DNA from: an uncultured Alphaproteobacteria bacterium
GTDB lineage: Bacteria; Pseudomonadota; Alphaproteobacteria; Micropepsales; Micropepsaceae
Direction: 5' to 3'
DNA: 58,174 nt
Assembly (NCBI GenBank): GCA_903897605.1
Contig: CAIUCH010000034.1
Location: 1 to 58,174, forward strand
Part shown: positions 35,466 through 43,930 of the stretch, one piece after another
Position numbering within the stretch: position 1 is the stretch's first letter
Layout: each line of letters starts with the position of its first letter
Translations under genes and position numbers: made by a program
The notes under the pieces: model-generated
Databases searched by the model: none
Told to the model about the DNA's origin: nothing
The model's input: only the letters and a program-made list of their open reading frames with translations

Positions 35466-36686
35466 ATGGCATCCGCAAAGGGTCAGTCCCAGATCGATCC
35501 GGCCGGCCATTTGCTGGGACCGTTGTTTGTCCCGCCCAAGGACCTGGCCATTTTTGCCACCCGCCCGGCGGACAGCCGGGGCCGGCTTTACCCGGAAAAT
35601 GAAAGCCCCACCCGCACCTGCTACAGCCGGGACCGCGATCGCATCATCCATTCCTCGGCCTTTCGCCGTCTTAAGCATAAGACCCAGGTTTTTGTGCAGC
35701 ATGAAGGCGATTATTACCGGACCCGGCTCACCCATTCCGTCGAGGTCGCCCAGCTCGCTCGCAGCCTGGCGCGGACTTTGGCGGTGGACGAGGATCTGGC
35801 CGAAGCCGTGGCGCTGGCACATGACCTTGGCCACACGCCTTTTGGCCATTCGGGCGAGGAAGCACTCAATGCGGTGACAGGCGATATTGGCGGCTTTGAC
35901 CACAATGCCCATGCGCTGCGCCTGGTGACCAAATTGGAGCATCGTTATGCCGATTTCGATGGGCTCAACCTGACCTGGGAAACGCTCGAAGGGCTGGTCA
36001 AGCATAACGGTCCCATCATGGGGAATATTCCGGGGCCGATTGCGAGCTTCGATGCGCGCTGGTCCTTGGATCTGGCGCGCTGGCCCGGGCTGGAAGCGCA
36101 GATCGCCGCGCTCGCCGACGATATTGCCTATGTCAATCACGATATCGATGACGGTTTGCGCGCCGGCCTGTTTGGCATCGGCGATCTGGCAAATGCGCCG
36201 TTGGCGGGCGAGCATGTCCGGGTCGTGCAGGGACGCTATGGCGAATTGGAGCTCAGCCGCTTCATCGGCGAGTTGATCCGTGTACTGATGAGCACCCTGA
36301 CCGACGATGTCCTGTCACAGACCCGGGTCCGGTTGGCCGCCGCCGCGCCCCGCTCCGCCGCCGATATCCGCACGGTGCCCCATGCCCTGGCCGGTTTTTC
36401 CAGCGCCATGCAGGCCCAGATGCGCGCCCTGAAGGATTTTCTGTTTACCCGCATGTACCGCCATCCCCGCGTCATCGGTCCCATGGCGCATGCCCAGGCC
36501 GTGGTAACGGAATTGTTCAAGGACCTGGTGGCCGAACCGGGACTGTTGCCGGCGGACTGGGCGGCGCAAGGCGATGCCGCCGGCGGTCCGGCGACACGGC
36601 GGGTGGTGCGCGATTATATCGCCGGCATGACGGACAATTACGCGTTGGCGGAATACCGCCGGGTTGTGAAAAAAGCCGTTCCTTGA
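35466..36686 (+). CDS. dgt: Deoxyguanosinetriphosphate triphosphohydrolase-like protein
   Basis: The start is ATG 35466 (MASAKGQSQIDPAGHLLG), giving 406 residues; the open frame upstream is antisense to erpA. The HD domain is clear: FRRLKHKTQVFV, TRLTHSVEVAQLARSLAR with the first His, HDLGHTPFGHSGE with the His-Asp pair, and LADDIAYVNHDIDDGLRAG with the last Asp. It hydrolyses dNTPs to nucleosides and triphosphate. In many relatives argS follows; here a SPOR protein follows instead. Confidence 0.95.
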   Translation: MASAKGQSQIDPAGHLLGPLFVPPKDLAIFATRPADSRGRLYPENESPTRTCYSRDRDRIIHSSAFRRLKHKTQVFVQHEGDYYRTRLTHSVEVAQLARSLARTLAVDEDLAEAVALAHDLGHTPFGHSGEEALNAVTGDIGGFDHNAHALRLVTKLEHRYADFDGLNLTWETLEGLVKHNGPIMGNIPGPIASFDARWSLDLARWPGLEAQIAALADDIAYVNHDIDDGLRAGLFGIGDLANAPLAGEHVRVVQGRYGELELSRFIGELIRVLMSTLTDDVLSQTRVRLAAAAPRSAADIRTVPHALAGFSSAMQAQMRALKDFLFTRMYRHPRVIGPMAHAQAVVTELFKDLVAEPGLLPADWAAQGDAAGGPATRRVVRDYIAGMTDNYALAEYRRVVKKAVP

Positions 36687-36786
36687 ATTAACCCATATCG
36701 GCTTCGGGTCCGGACGTTTTTGCCGCCATTTTTATCCGCTGCTTAATCGCTCTGGGGCAAAAACTAGTGGCCAAAGCCGAGAATTG

Positions 36787-37740
36787 ATGATTCGACATGG
36801 TCCGGGTGCTAATGTGAAGCACAGAGATTCGGATATCCAGCCTATGCCCCAGCACGAGCGCGGCCTTTACGAACCCGGTGACGATGTGCGGGCATTTGAT
36901 GCTGCCGAGGACGAGGAAGATGTCGAAGGTTCGCGCCTGCCGCTTCTGATCGTTCTGGCGCTGCTGGTGCTGGCCATGTTCGCGGGCTTTGTCTGGCTTG
37001 CCTATAGCGAAGGCGTGGCGCGCGGACGCGGCGAAACTCCGGTGGTGACAGCCGAGGCCGGTCCGGCACGGGTAGCGCCCCAAAATGCCGGTGGTGCGGC
37101 GGAACCCTATAAGGGGTTCAAGATCTACGAGCAGCCTGCGCCGCCCGATGATGATACCGCGCAAAATACTTCTGCGGCACAAACCGCGACGGTTCCCGCG
37201 GCGCCTGCTGCCAAGCCTGCCACAATCCCGGCCGCCAAGCCCGCGCCGGTTGAAGCCAAACAGGCTCCCGTCGCACCCGCGAAAACGGAACCCGCAACGG
37301 CGCCAGTGAAGGTCGCAGCCGCTCCGCTGAAGCCGCCGCCGGCGATGAAGTCGTCTATGCCGGTGCAGACGGCGGCGCCGATCGGTCCTGCCACCGCGCC
37401 GCCGAGATCCCTGAACACGGTGGTTGCGCCTGCAGCGCCCGCGGCAGTCAAGCCCGCGCCGGCTGCAGCATCAGCGCCCGCCAGCGCATCCGGTGGATCA
37501 TTTGTTCTGCAGATTGGCGCCTACAAGTCCCAGGCGGATGCCGATGCCGCCTGGACGACCTACAAGACCAAACATGCTTCGCTGCTGTCGGGCTATTCAC
37601 CGGACGTGAAGCAGGCGGACCTGGCCGAGAAGGGCATCTGGTATCGCCTGCGGATCGCGGGATTTCCCAGCAAGGATGTGGCGTCGGCGCTGTGCGACCG
37701 CCTGAAGGCGGACGGCGGCGGTTGCTTCCTGGGGAAATAA
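36787..37740 (+). CDS. SPOR domain-containing membrane protein
   Basis: About 317 residues from ATG 36787; ATG 36844 (MPQHERGLYEPGDD) is a plausible later start. There is one transmembrane helix (LPLLIVLALLVLAMFAGFVWLAY, near residues 53-75), then a long Pro/Ala/Lys-rich linker, then a C-terminal SPOR domain beginning SFVLQIGAYKSQADADAAWT and ending DVASALCDRLKADGGGCF. Such proteins localise to septal peptidoglycan. Its TAA overlaps the nagZ ATG by one base. Confidence 0.9.
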   Translation: MIRHGPGANVKHRDSDIQPMPQHERGLYEPGDDVRAFDAAEDEEDVEGSRLPLLIVLALLVLAMFAGFVWLAYSEGVARGRGETPVVTAEAGPARVAPQNAGGAAEPYKGFKIYEQPAPPDDDTAQNTSAAQTATVPAAPAAKPATIPAAKPAPVEAKQAPVAPAKTEPATAPVKVAAAPLKPPPAMKSSMPVQTAAPIGPATAPPRSLNTVVAPAAPAAVKPAPAAASAPASASGGSFVLQIGAYKSQADADAAWTTYKTKHASLLSGYSPDVKQADLAEKGIWYRLRIAGFPSKDVASALCDRLKADGGGCFLGK

Positions 37741-38765
37741 TGCGGTCTCGCGCGATCTATGGCTGCGGCGGGCTTATCCTGTCCGCTGACGAGCGTGCTT
37801 TTTTTCGGGAGCTTCGCCCTTGGGGGTTCATCCTGTTCGGCCGCAATGTTCAGACACCCGATCAGATCCGGACCTTGGTGCGAAGTCTGCGCGAAACCGT
37901 GGGCGACGCATCGGCGCCGGTCCTGATTGACCAGGAAGGTGGCCGGGTGGCGCGGCTGAAGCCGCCGCATTGGCATGAGCGGCCGGCCGCCGCCCGTTTC
38001 GGCGCTCTGCACGTGAAAAATCCGGAGGCCGCGCGGGAAGCCACCTATCTCGGCGCCCGTCTGATCGCCCATGACCTGGCGGGCCTGGGAATCAATGTGG
38101 ACTGCCTGCCGGTGCTGGACGTGCCGGTGGCCGGCGCCCATGACATCATCGGCGACCGGGCCTTTGCCCATGACCCCTCCACGGTGATCGATCTGGGCCG
38201 GGCCCAGATCGAGGGCCTGATGGAAGGTGGCGTGCTGCCGGTGATGAAACATATTCCGGGCCATGGCAGGGCCGGCGCGGACAGCCATCTGGCGCTGCCC
38301 CGGGTCGAGGCCGGGATTGAGGAATTGTCGGCAAGCGATTTTGTCACCTTTCGCAGCCTCGACCTCTGTCCGATGGCGATGACGGCGCATGTTGTCTATG
38401 ATTCGATTGATCCACAGCGGCCTGCGACCACCAGCCCGAAAGTCATTCGGGATGTGATCCGGGGTGAGATAGGATTTGACGGGCTGTTGATGTCCGACGA
38501 TCTGTCGATGCAGGCGCTGGACGGCCCCCTGGATGTGCGCGCGCGGGCCGCCCTGTTTGCGGGCTGTGATGTGGTGCTTCACTGCAATGGCAAGATGGAC
38601 GAGATGAAGCTGGTGGCGTCGGAAACGAAAATCCTGGAAGGTCTTCCGCTCAAAAGGGCGGAAGCCGCGCTGGCGCATCTGGTCCAGCCCGATATTTTGG
38701 GCCGTGATCCCTTCAATCCGGTGGCGGCCGAGGCGCGGCTGGCCGAACTGCTGGCGATGGCATGA
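37740..38765 (+). CDS. nagZ: Beta-N-acetylhexosaminidase NagZ
   Basis: The start is ATG 37740, overlapping the upstream stop, giving 341 residues. The GH3 N-terminal domain contains LIDQEGGRVARLKPP, the signature KHIPGHGRAGADSHLALP with the catalytic His-Asp dyad, and LLMSDDLSMQA with the nucleophile Asp. NagZ removes GlcNAc from anhydromuropeptides during cell-wall recycling. It has no signal peptide. It overlaps scpA by four bases (ATGA). Confidence 0.95.
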   Translation: MRSRAIYGCGGLILSADERAFFRELRPWGFILFGRNVQTPDQIRTLVRSLRETVGDASAPVLIDQEGGRVARLKPPHWHERPAAARFGALHVKNPEAAREATYLGARLIAHDLAGLGINVDCLPVLDVPVAGAHDIIGDRAFAHDPSTVIDLGRAQIEGLMEGGVLPVMKHIPGHGRAGADSHLALPRVEAGIEELSASDFVTFRSLDLCPMAMTAHVVYDSIDPQRPATTSPKVIRDVIRGEIGFDGLLMSDDLSMQALDGPLDVRARAALFAGCDVVLHCNGKMDEMKLVASETKILEGLPLKRAEAALAHLVQPDILGRDPFNPVAAEARLAELLAMA

Positions 38766-39583
38766 CCGACACGGCCGAAAATTTTGACGATTTTGAATCG
38801 ACGGCGCTGGGCAGCGAAGACGCGCTGGTGGTGACGGTGGACGGCTTCGAGGGTCCGCTCGACCTTCTGCTCACCCTGGCGCGCAACCAGAAAGTCGATA
38901 TCGCCAAGATCTCGATCACCAAGCTGGCGGACCAGTATCTAGAATTCATCGAGGTGGCCAAGCACGTCAATCTGGAGCTGGCGGCCGATTATCTGGTGAT
39001 GGCGGCATGGCTGGCCTATCTCAAATCCCGCCTGATCCTGCCGCAGGAAAAAGGCCCCGATGGCGAGCCCAGCGCCGACGAAATGGCGACGCGGCTGCGC
39101 TGGCGGCTGCAACGGCTGGATGCGATGCGTGCCGCCGCCACCAGGCTGATGGGCCGCGAGCGGCTGGACCGGGACGTGTTCGGGCGCGGCGCCCCCGAGC
39201 CGGTCAATGTCGTCAAGCTGCGCACCTACAAGGATACGCTCTATGACCTTCTGACCGCCTATGCCACCGACCGGGCGCGGCGGCTGGGAGGTAAGGCCTA
39301 TCAGCCCGTTGTCGCCCCGGTGCTGGCGATCGAGGAGGCGCGGGAGCGGTTGGAACGCATGTTGGGCCGGATTTCGGATTGGAGTGGGCTCAGCCGTCTG
39401 CTGCCGCCCGACTGGCAAGGCGGGCGCCGGCGGCGATCCGCCCTGGCATCGACCCTGCTGGCCTGCCTGGAATTGGCTCGCGACGGAAAGGTCGAGATCA
39501 GCCAGGGAGCGCCGTTCGAGGAAATTTATGTGCGCGACCGGGCGGGGCCCCTCGCGCCACTGGCACCGCAAGCGGGGGCGTGA
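38762..39583 (+). CDS. scpA: Segregation and condensation protein A
   Basis: A 273-residue kleisin. The N-terminal SMC-binding part is VDGFEGPLDLLLTLARNQKVDIAKISI, then the helical MAAWLAYLKSRLILPQ. A charged central region follows and the C-terminal winged helix (about 200-265) includes LLACLELARDGKVEISQ. ScpA bridges the two SMC heads; smc is in the same window at 48.3 kb. It overlaps nagZ by four bases and scpB begins two bases after its stop. Confidence 0.95.
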   Translation: MTDTAENFDDFESTALGSEDALVVTVDGFEGPLDLLLTLARNQKVDIAKISITKLADQYLEFIEVAKHVNLELAADYLVMAAWLAYLKSRLILPQEKGPDGEPSADEMATRLRWRLQRLDAMRAAATRLMGRERLDRDVFGRGAPEPVNVVKLRTYKDTLYDLLTAYATDRARRLGGKAYQPVVAPVLAIEEARERLERMLGRISDWSGLSRLLPPDWQGGRRRRSALASTLLACLELARDGKVEISQGAPFEEIYVRDRAGPLAPLAPQAGA

Positions 39584-39584
39584 C

Positions 39585-40298
39585 ATGAACCGCGTGGCGA
39601 AATTGATAGCGACAATTGAAACCGAGATGGATGTCGAGACCGAAAATTCTGCAAGTGTGAACCCCGAACATCTGAGGATGGTCGAGGCGCTGCTGTTCGC
39701 GGCAGGGTTGCCGCTGGACCAAAAAGCCCTGTCAACATCCCTGCCGGAGGGTGCGGATGTGGCGGGATTGGTGTCTGAACTTCAGGCAATATATGAGAAG
39801 CGCGGTGTAAACCTTTGTTGTGTAGCGGGAAAATACCAGTTCCGGACCGCCAGTGACCTGGCCTTCCTGCTGCGCAAGGAGCAGCCGGAACAGAAGCGCC
39901 TGTCCAAGGCCGCGATCGAGACCCTGGCGATTATCGCCTATCACCAGCCTGTCACCCGGGCGGAGATCGAAGACATTCGCGGCGTGGTGATGTCCAAAGG
40001 CACCATCGACATCCTGATGGAGATTGGCTGGGTGAAGATCCGGGGCCGCAAGCGCACACCTGGCCGGCCGGTGACCTACGGCACCAGCGAGGCCTTCCTG
40101 GTCCAGTTCGGTCTGGAGAATGTCGGCCATCTGCCGGGCCTGGACGAACTCAAAGCCGCCGGCTTCCTCGAAGCCATCCCCCCATCGGGATTCGACGTCC
40201 CCAATCCCACCGATGGCCTGGGCCCGGATGAAGATCCTTACGAGGGCGAAGAAGCGGAAGACCTGGCGACGGGCAGCCTCAATCTCGACGAGGCCTAG
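39585..40298 (+). CDS. scpB: Segregation and condensation protein B
   Basis: The start is ATG 39585, giving 237 residues; upstream sequence in this frame is a shadow of scpA. Two winged-helix domains are present: HLRMVEALLFAAGLPLDQKAL and SKAAIETLAIIAYHQPVTRAEIEDIRG-type sequence with GWVKIRGRKRTPGRPVTYG. An acidic tail (DEDPYEGEEAEDL) ends the protein. ScpB dimers bind the ScpA middle. In many relatives tatA follows; here the next gene converges. Confidence 0.94.
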   Translation: MNRVAKLIATIETEMDVETENSASVNPEHLRMVEALLFAAGLPLDQKALSTSLPEGADVAGLVSELQAIYEKRGVNLCCVAGKYQFRTASDLAFLLRKEQPEQKRLSKAAIETLAIIAYHQPVTRAEIEDIRGVVMSKGTIDILMEIGWVKIRGRKRTPGRPVTYGTSEAFLVQFGLENVGHLPGLDELKAAGFLEAIPPSGFDVPNPTDGLGPDEDPYEGEEAEDLATGSLNLDEA

Positions 40299-40317
40299 GA
40301 GCGCGGCCAAAAAAAGC

Positions 40318-40797
40318 TTACGGCGATTCCGCCATCGATTTCATTTTCGCCAGGGCCGTGTTGAAACGGTCGGTTCGCTGTTTGCGCCCTGCTGCCTTGG
40401 CCTCGTCGGTGCCCAGCGGTTCCTGGTCATAGAGGAAGGTGTAGACGATCTTGCTGTGGCCGGCGCCATCGGGCTGGACCTGCAAGGTGCCGTGGTAAAG
40501 GTTGGCGGGGTCGAGGGGCTGCATATAGGTGTAGGAGAAGGGTGTCTTGGCCACCATCATTTCGGTCACCGCGCCATTGTTGAGCAGCCGGATGGTGCCG
40601 ACATCGCCGCTGCCGGTGCTGATTGAGCAGGTGGTGCCGAGCCAGTCCTTGATGGCGCAATAGTCGCCGATCCGCGACCAGGTCTTTTCCGCCGAAGCGT
40701 TCACCGTCGTCGTCAGCGAAAAACTCGCATAATCTGCCGCCATTGCCGGCAGCGCCGCCAGCGACATAAACAGCGCGCCCGCCAAAATCCGTTTCAT
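40318..40797 (-). CDS. Exported SRPBCC (START/Bet v 1-like) protein
   Basis: This 159-residue protein has a signal peptide (MKRILAGALFMSLAALPAMAA). The mature domain begins FSLTTTVNASAEKTWSRIGDYCAIKDWLG, the opening strand and helix of the polyketide-cyclase/SRPBCC fold, and goes on SGDVGTIRLLNNGAVTEMMV and SKIVYTFLYD. The fold binds hydrophobic ligands; the ligand is unknown. Its start overlaps the rnd stop by four bases (ATGA), so it is the second gene of that unit. Confidence 0.88.
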   Translation of the reverse strand: MKRILAGALFMSLAALPAMAADYASFSLTTTVNASAEKTWSRIGDYCAIKDWLGTTCSISTGSGDVGTIRLLNNGAVTEMMVAKTPFSYTYMQPLDPANLYHGTLQVQPDGAGHSKIVYTFLYDQEPLGTDEAKAAGRKQRTDRFNTALAKMKSMAESP

Positions 40798-41963
40798 GCT
40801 TCTTCCTCCAGCTCGACCACCACAGCTTCGCCGTTTTCCAGGGCGATGGCGAGATCCCCCTTGCGCAGTGCCCTGGCATCATTGCCGAAGACTTCCGCCC
40901 GCCAGCCATGCAGCGCCGCCACATCCTCGTCCTCATGGGCGGCGAGCTTCTCGATATCCTCGGCATTGGCGATCAGGCGAGGGGCCACATTCGCCGCTTC
41001 GGCCCGCAGCCTGAGGAGGGTCTTGAGCAAGTCGATGGTGGCGGGCGAAGGCTCACGCTTGCGCCGCTGGGGGGCGTGAACCACGCCTTCCGGCGGCGCC
41101 GCCTCGCGGCCGGCCGCGACCGCTTCCATCAGCCCTTTGCCCAGCCGGGAATTGGCAAAGCCCTTGGGCACGGCGCGAATGCGTTCCAACGCTTCGTCGC
41201 TCTCCGGCGGATGGGCGGCGATTTCGGTCAAAGCCTCGTCCTTCAGGACCCGGCCGCGGGGAACATCGCGGACCTGGGCCTCACGCTCGCGCCAAGCCGC
41301 CAGCGCCGCCAGCATGGCCAGGAAGCGCTTGTTGCTGGTGCGCGGTTTCAGCCGTTTCCACGCCAATTCTGGGTCGAGGCGATAGAGTTTGGGATCTTTC
41401 AGGGCGGCGATTTCTTCTTCCACCCAAGCGCTGCGTCCGGTGCGGGTAAGCTGTGCCGACAGTTTTTCATAGATCACCCGCAAATGGGTGACGTCGGCCA
41501 GGGCATATTCGAGTTGCCGTTTGGACAATGGCCGATGGCTCCAATCGGTGAAGCGTGCCGATTTGTCGATCTCCACATGCGCCAGCTTGCGCGCCAGGGT
41601 CTCGTAGGACGCGGCGTCGCCGAAGCCGCACACCATTGCGGCCACCTGGGTGTCGAACAATGGATCGGGCAAAACACCGCCCTGAAGAAAGAAAATCTCG
41701 ATGTCCTGGCGTGCGGCGTGCAGCACCTTGATGATGTCCGGCCGCTTCAGGAGGTCATAGAAGGGCGCCAGATCGAGACCAGGCGCCAGAGGGTCGATGA
41801 TGCCTTCGCGATTTTCTCCACCCGGCGCGGCCACCTGGATCAAGCAAAGCTTGGGATAATAGGTCTGATCGCGCAGGAATTCGGTATCCAGCGCCAGATA
41901 GGGGGCGCTGGAAAGCTCGTCCAGAAAAGCCGCCAGCGCTTCGTTGGTTTCGACAATCCGCAT
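40794..41963 (-). CDS. rnd: Ribonuclease D
   Basis: A 389-residue DEDD exonuclease. Exo I is YLALDTEFLRDQTYYPKL, Exo II is KVLHAARQDIEIFF, and Exo III is LEYALADVTHLRVIYE. An HRDC domain (about 210-285) begins KRFLAMLAALAAWREREAQ with PRGRVLKDEAL. It trims 3' ends of tRNA precursors. It lies near aspS, the usual alphaproteobacterial neighbour, but a phosphatase gene separates the two. Confidence 0.95.
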   Translation of the reverse strand: MRIVETNEALAAFLDELSSAPYLALDTEFLRDQTYYPKLCLIQVAAPGGENREGIIDPLAPGLDLAPFYDLLKRPDIIKVLHAARQDIEIFFLQGGVLPDPLFDTQVAAMVCGFGDAASYETLARKLAHVEIDKSARFTDWSHRPLSKRQLEYALADVTHLRVIYEKLSAQLTRTGRSAWVEEEIAALKDPKLYRLDPELAWKRLKPRTSNKRFLAMLAALAAWREREAQVRDVPRGRVLKDEALTEIAAHPPESDEALERIRAVPKGFANSRLGKGLMEAVAAGREAAPPEGVVHAPQRRKREPSPATIDLLKTLLRLRAEAANVAPRLIANAEDIEKLAAHEDEDVAALHGWRAEVFGNDARALRKGDLAIALENGEAVVVELEEEA

Positions 41964-42002
41964 CTGGCCGTGATAGCGGATTCGCGCCGGGAAATCCGGC
42001 TT

Positions 42003-43796
42003 TTATTCGCCTTTCAGGCCCAGGGTTTTGCCCTCGAAGCCCGCTGCGTCGAAATAGCGGGTAGCGCCGACCGTCTCCAGGTTCAGGATGGTCCGCACCC
42101 CGTCCGGTCCTGGGGCGGATTTGACCAGCTGATGCTGGACCGCGACCTCCGCGCCGCCCGCCAGAGCCTCCGAGATCACCCGGCCCTTCAAGGATCCCCT
42201 GGCCGGCAGGTCCAGACCGATCACATGCGCCAGGGTCGGCGCGATGTCGGCATTGGAAATGGGTGCGGGGTCGGCATAACCGGCTTTGAAATCCGGCCCA
42301 ATGGCGGCCATGAAATTGCGGGTTTCCGCCCGGCTGAAGCTGCCGTGATTGCCCTGGCCGGTGGCGAGCGGCGTATCCATCACCGCCACGGTGCATTGCA
42401 GTTCATTGTCGCAGCCGGTCGAGAAGGAACGGAAATTGACATAGAGGGCAGGCTGGGGTGTGTGCGCCGAGCCCATCAAGCCGACATCGCTCATGGACAA
42501 CGCCCCGGGAAATTTTCCCAGCCTGTCATTGACGAAAATGCCGCTGACATAATCCTGGGTCTGCAGGAATTTGACGATGCTGCCGGCGGTTTCCTTCGCC
42601 GCCGACGGATCCTTGGCGGTCATGCCGGGAAGATAGATCAAGTCAGAGCCGCCATTGGCTGCGACAACGACTTCGGGATGGAGCGGATCGCTGCCCAGCA
42701 TGCCCGAGCCGCCCGGCAATTTGCCGCCATTACTGAAATCGATAGGCGCGCCGGTATCGCCAGGCGGGCGCAGGGGCAGGCCAAGCGTGGCGGAAAGATC
42801 GATCGCCAGGAATCCCGGCGGCAGATCCACCAGCGGCGCCGAAGGATCCAGATGCGCCGACGGACTGGTGGCGCTGGCATGGCTGATGGTGGTGAAGCCG
42901 TGATCGGCGGTGAGAAAGACGTCGGTGGTTTTGTCCAGGCCGGTCGCCTTCAGTGTGGCCAATAATTCGCCCAGCATGGTGTCGGCGTTGCGCGTGCCGG
43001 CCAAGCCACTGGGACCATTGATACCGGGCGTCATCTCGCCGACGCTGTCCTTGGTATTGTGCTGGCTCATGTCGGGATCGCGCGACCAGAACAGCAGTAT
43101 AAATGGCTTTCCGGCATCCTTGAAATGCGGCAGCACGATGCGGGTGGTGGCTTTCATCAGCCAGACTTCTTGCTCGATGTCCGGCAGGCTGGCCTTGGGC
43201 GCGGCGGCGCCGACAAAAGCCTGGCGCATGTTGGCGGTGAACCAGTTGGGCAGGCCCAGGCCGCCTTCGCTGCCGGTGGCGTCATCGAGGATGAGAGTTT
43301 CGCTGCCGTCTGAGGCGGCGGTGGTATCCTGAATACGGGCCGGGCCCTCCTTGCCGACAATGGCGGTCTGCCAGCCCTTGGCGCGGGCGGCGGCGATCAG
43401 GCTGGTTTCGCCGAGATAATTGCCGGCGAATTTCTGGTTCATTTCATCCAGCACCGTGTCGTTTTCTAGAAATCCCAAGGTCGAGCCTTTCAGGCTGATC
43501 ATGGGCTGGGCGACAAACAGCGTGTTGCCGAAATCGCCGGTGTCTCCGATGTAATGGCCGGTGGCGATCGCGGACGCGTTGACCGTGGTGACCGTGGGAT
43601 AAAGCGAATGGCTGTTGGTGAAGTCCACGCCCTGCGATTTCAGCTGCGCCATATTCGGCATGTTGCCGGGCTCGACGCTGCCATAGCGCAAGCCGTCCGC
43701 CACGAAGATGATGACATTGTGCGGCGCCGGGGCCTGCGCCGCGGCGGGCAGGGCTGAAATGCCCAGCATCAGGGCTGCGGCGAATATGGCTTTCAT
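42003..43796 (-). CDS. Exported alkaline phosphatase / nucleotide pyrophosphatase family protein
   Basis: The start is ATG 43796, giving 597 residues with signal peptide MKAIFAAALMLGISALPAAAQ. The alkaline-phosphatase superfamily core is HNVIIFVADGLRYGSV (metal Asp), the nucleophile Thr region SLYPTVTTVNASAIATGHY, DPDMSQHNTKDS (Asp and His ligands) and TADHGFTTIS. The substrate may be a phosphodiester or phosphonate; it cannot be set from sequence. The gene lies between rnd and the divergent aspS, 134 bp from the aspS start. Confidence 0.88.
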   Translation of the reverse strand: MKAIFAAALMLGISALPAAAQAPAPHNVIIFVADGLRYGSVEPGNMPNMAQLKSQGVDFTNSHSLYPTVTTVNASAIATGHYIGDTGDFGNTLFVAQPMISLKGSTLGFLENDTVLDEMNQKFAGNYLGETSLIAAARAKGWQTAIVGKEGPARIQDTTAASDGSETLILDDATGSEGGLGLPNWFTANMRQAFVGAAAPKASLPDIEQEVWLMKATTRIVLPHFKDAGKPFILLFWSRDPDMSQHNTKDSVGEMTPGINGPSGLAGTRNADTMLGELLATLKATGLDKTTDVFLTADHGFTTISHASATSPSAHLDPSAPLVDLPPGFLAIDLSATLGLPLRPPGDTGAPIDFSNGGKLPGGSGMLGSDPLHPEVVVAANGGSDLIYLPGMTAKDPSAAKETAGSIVKFLQTQDYVSGIFVNDRLGKFPGALSMSDVGLMGSAHTPQPALYVNFRSFSTGCDNELQCTVAVMDTPLATGQGNHGSFSRAETRNFMAAIGPDFKAGYADPAPISNADIAPTLAHVIGLDLPARGSLKGRVISEALAGGAEVAVQHQLVKSAPGPDGVRTILNLETVGATRYFDAAGFEGKTLGLKGE

Positions 43797-43930
43797 GACC
43801 TCGACCCCCTCGAATCCACCCAGGTTAGCCGGACGATGTGACAAGAAGAACAGGCGTTTTGGCACCGGGTGGCCTGACTTGACCCGCCTCCCATAAACCG
43901 CCAAAAACCGCCTTTCCTCAAAGGTTTGTC

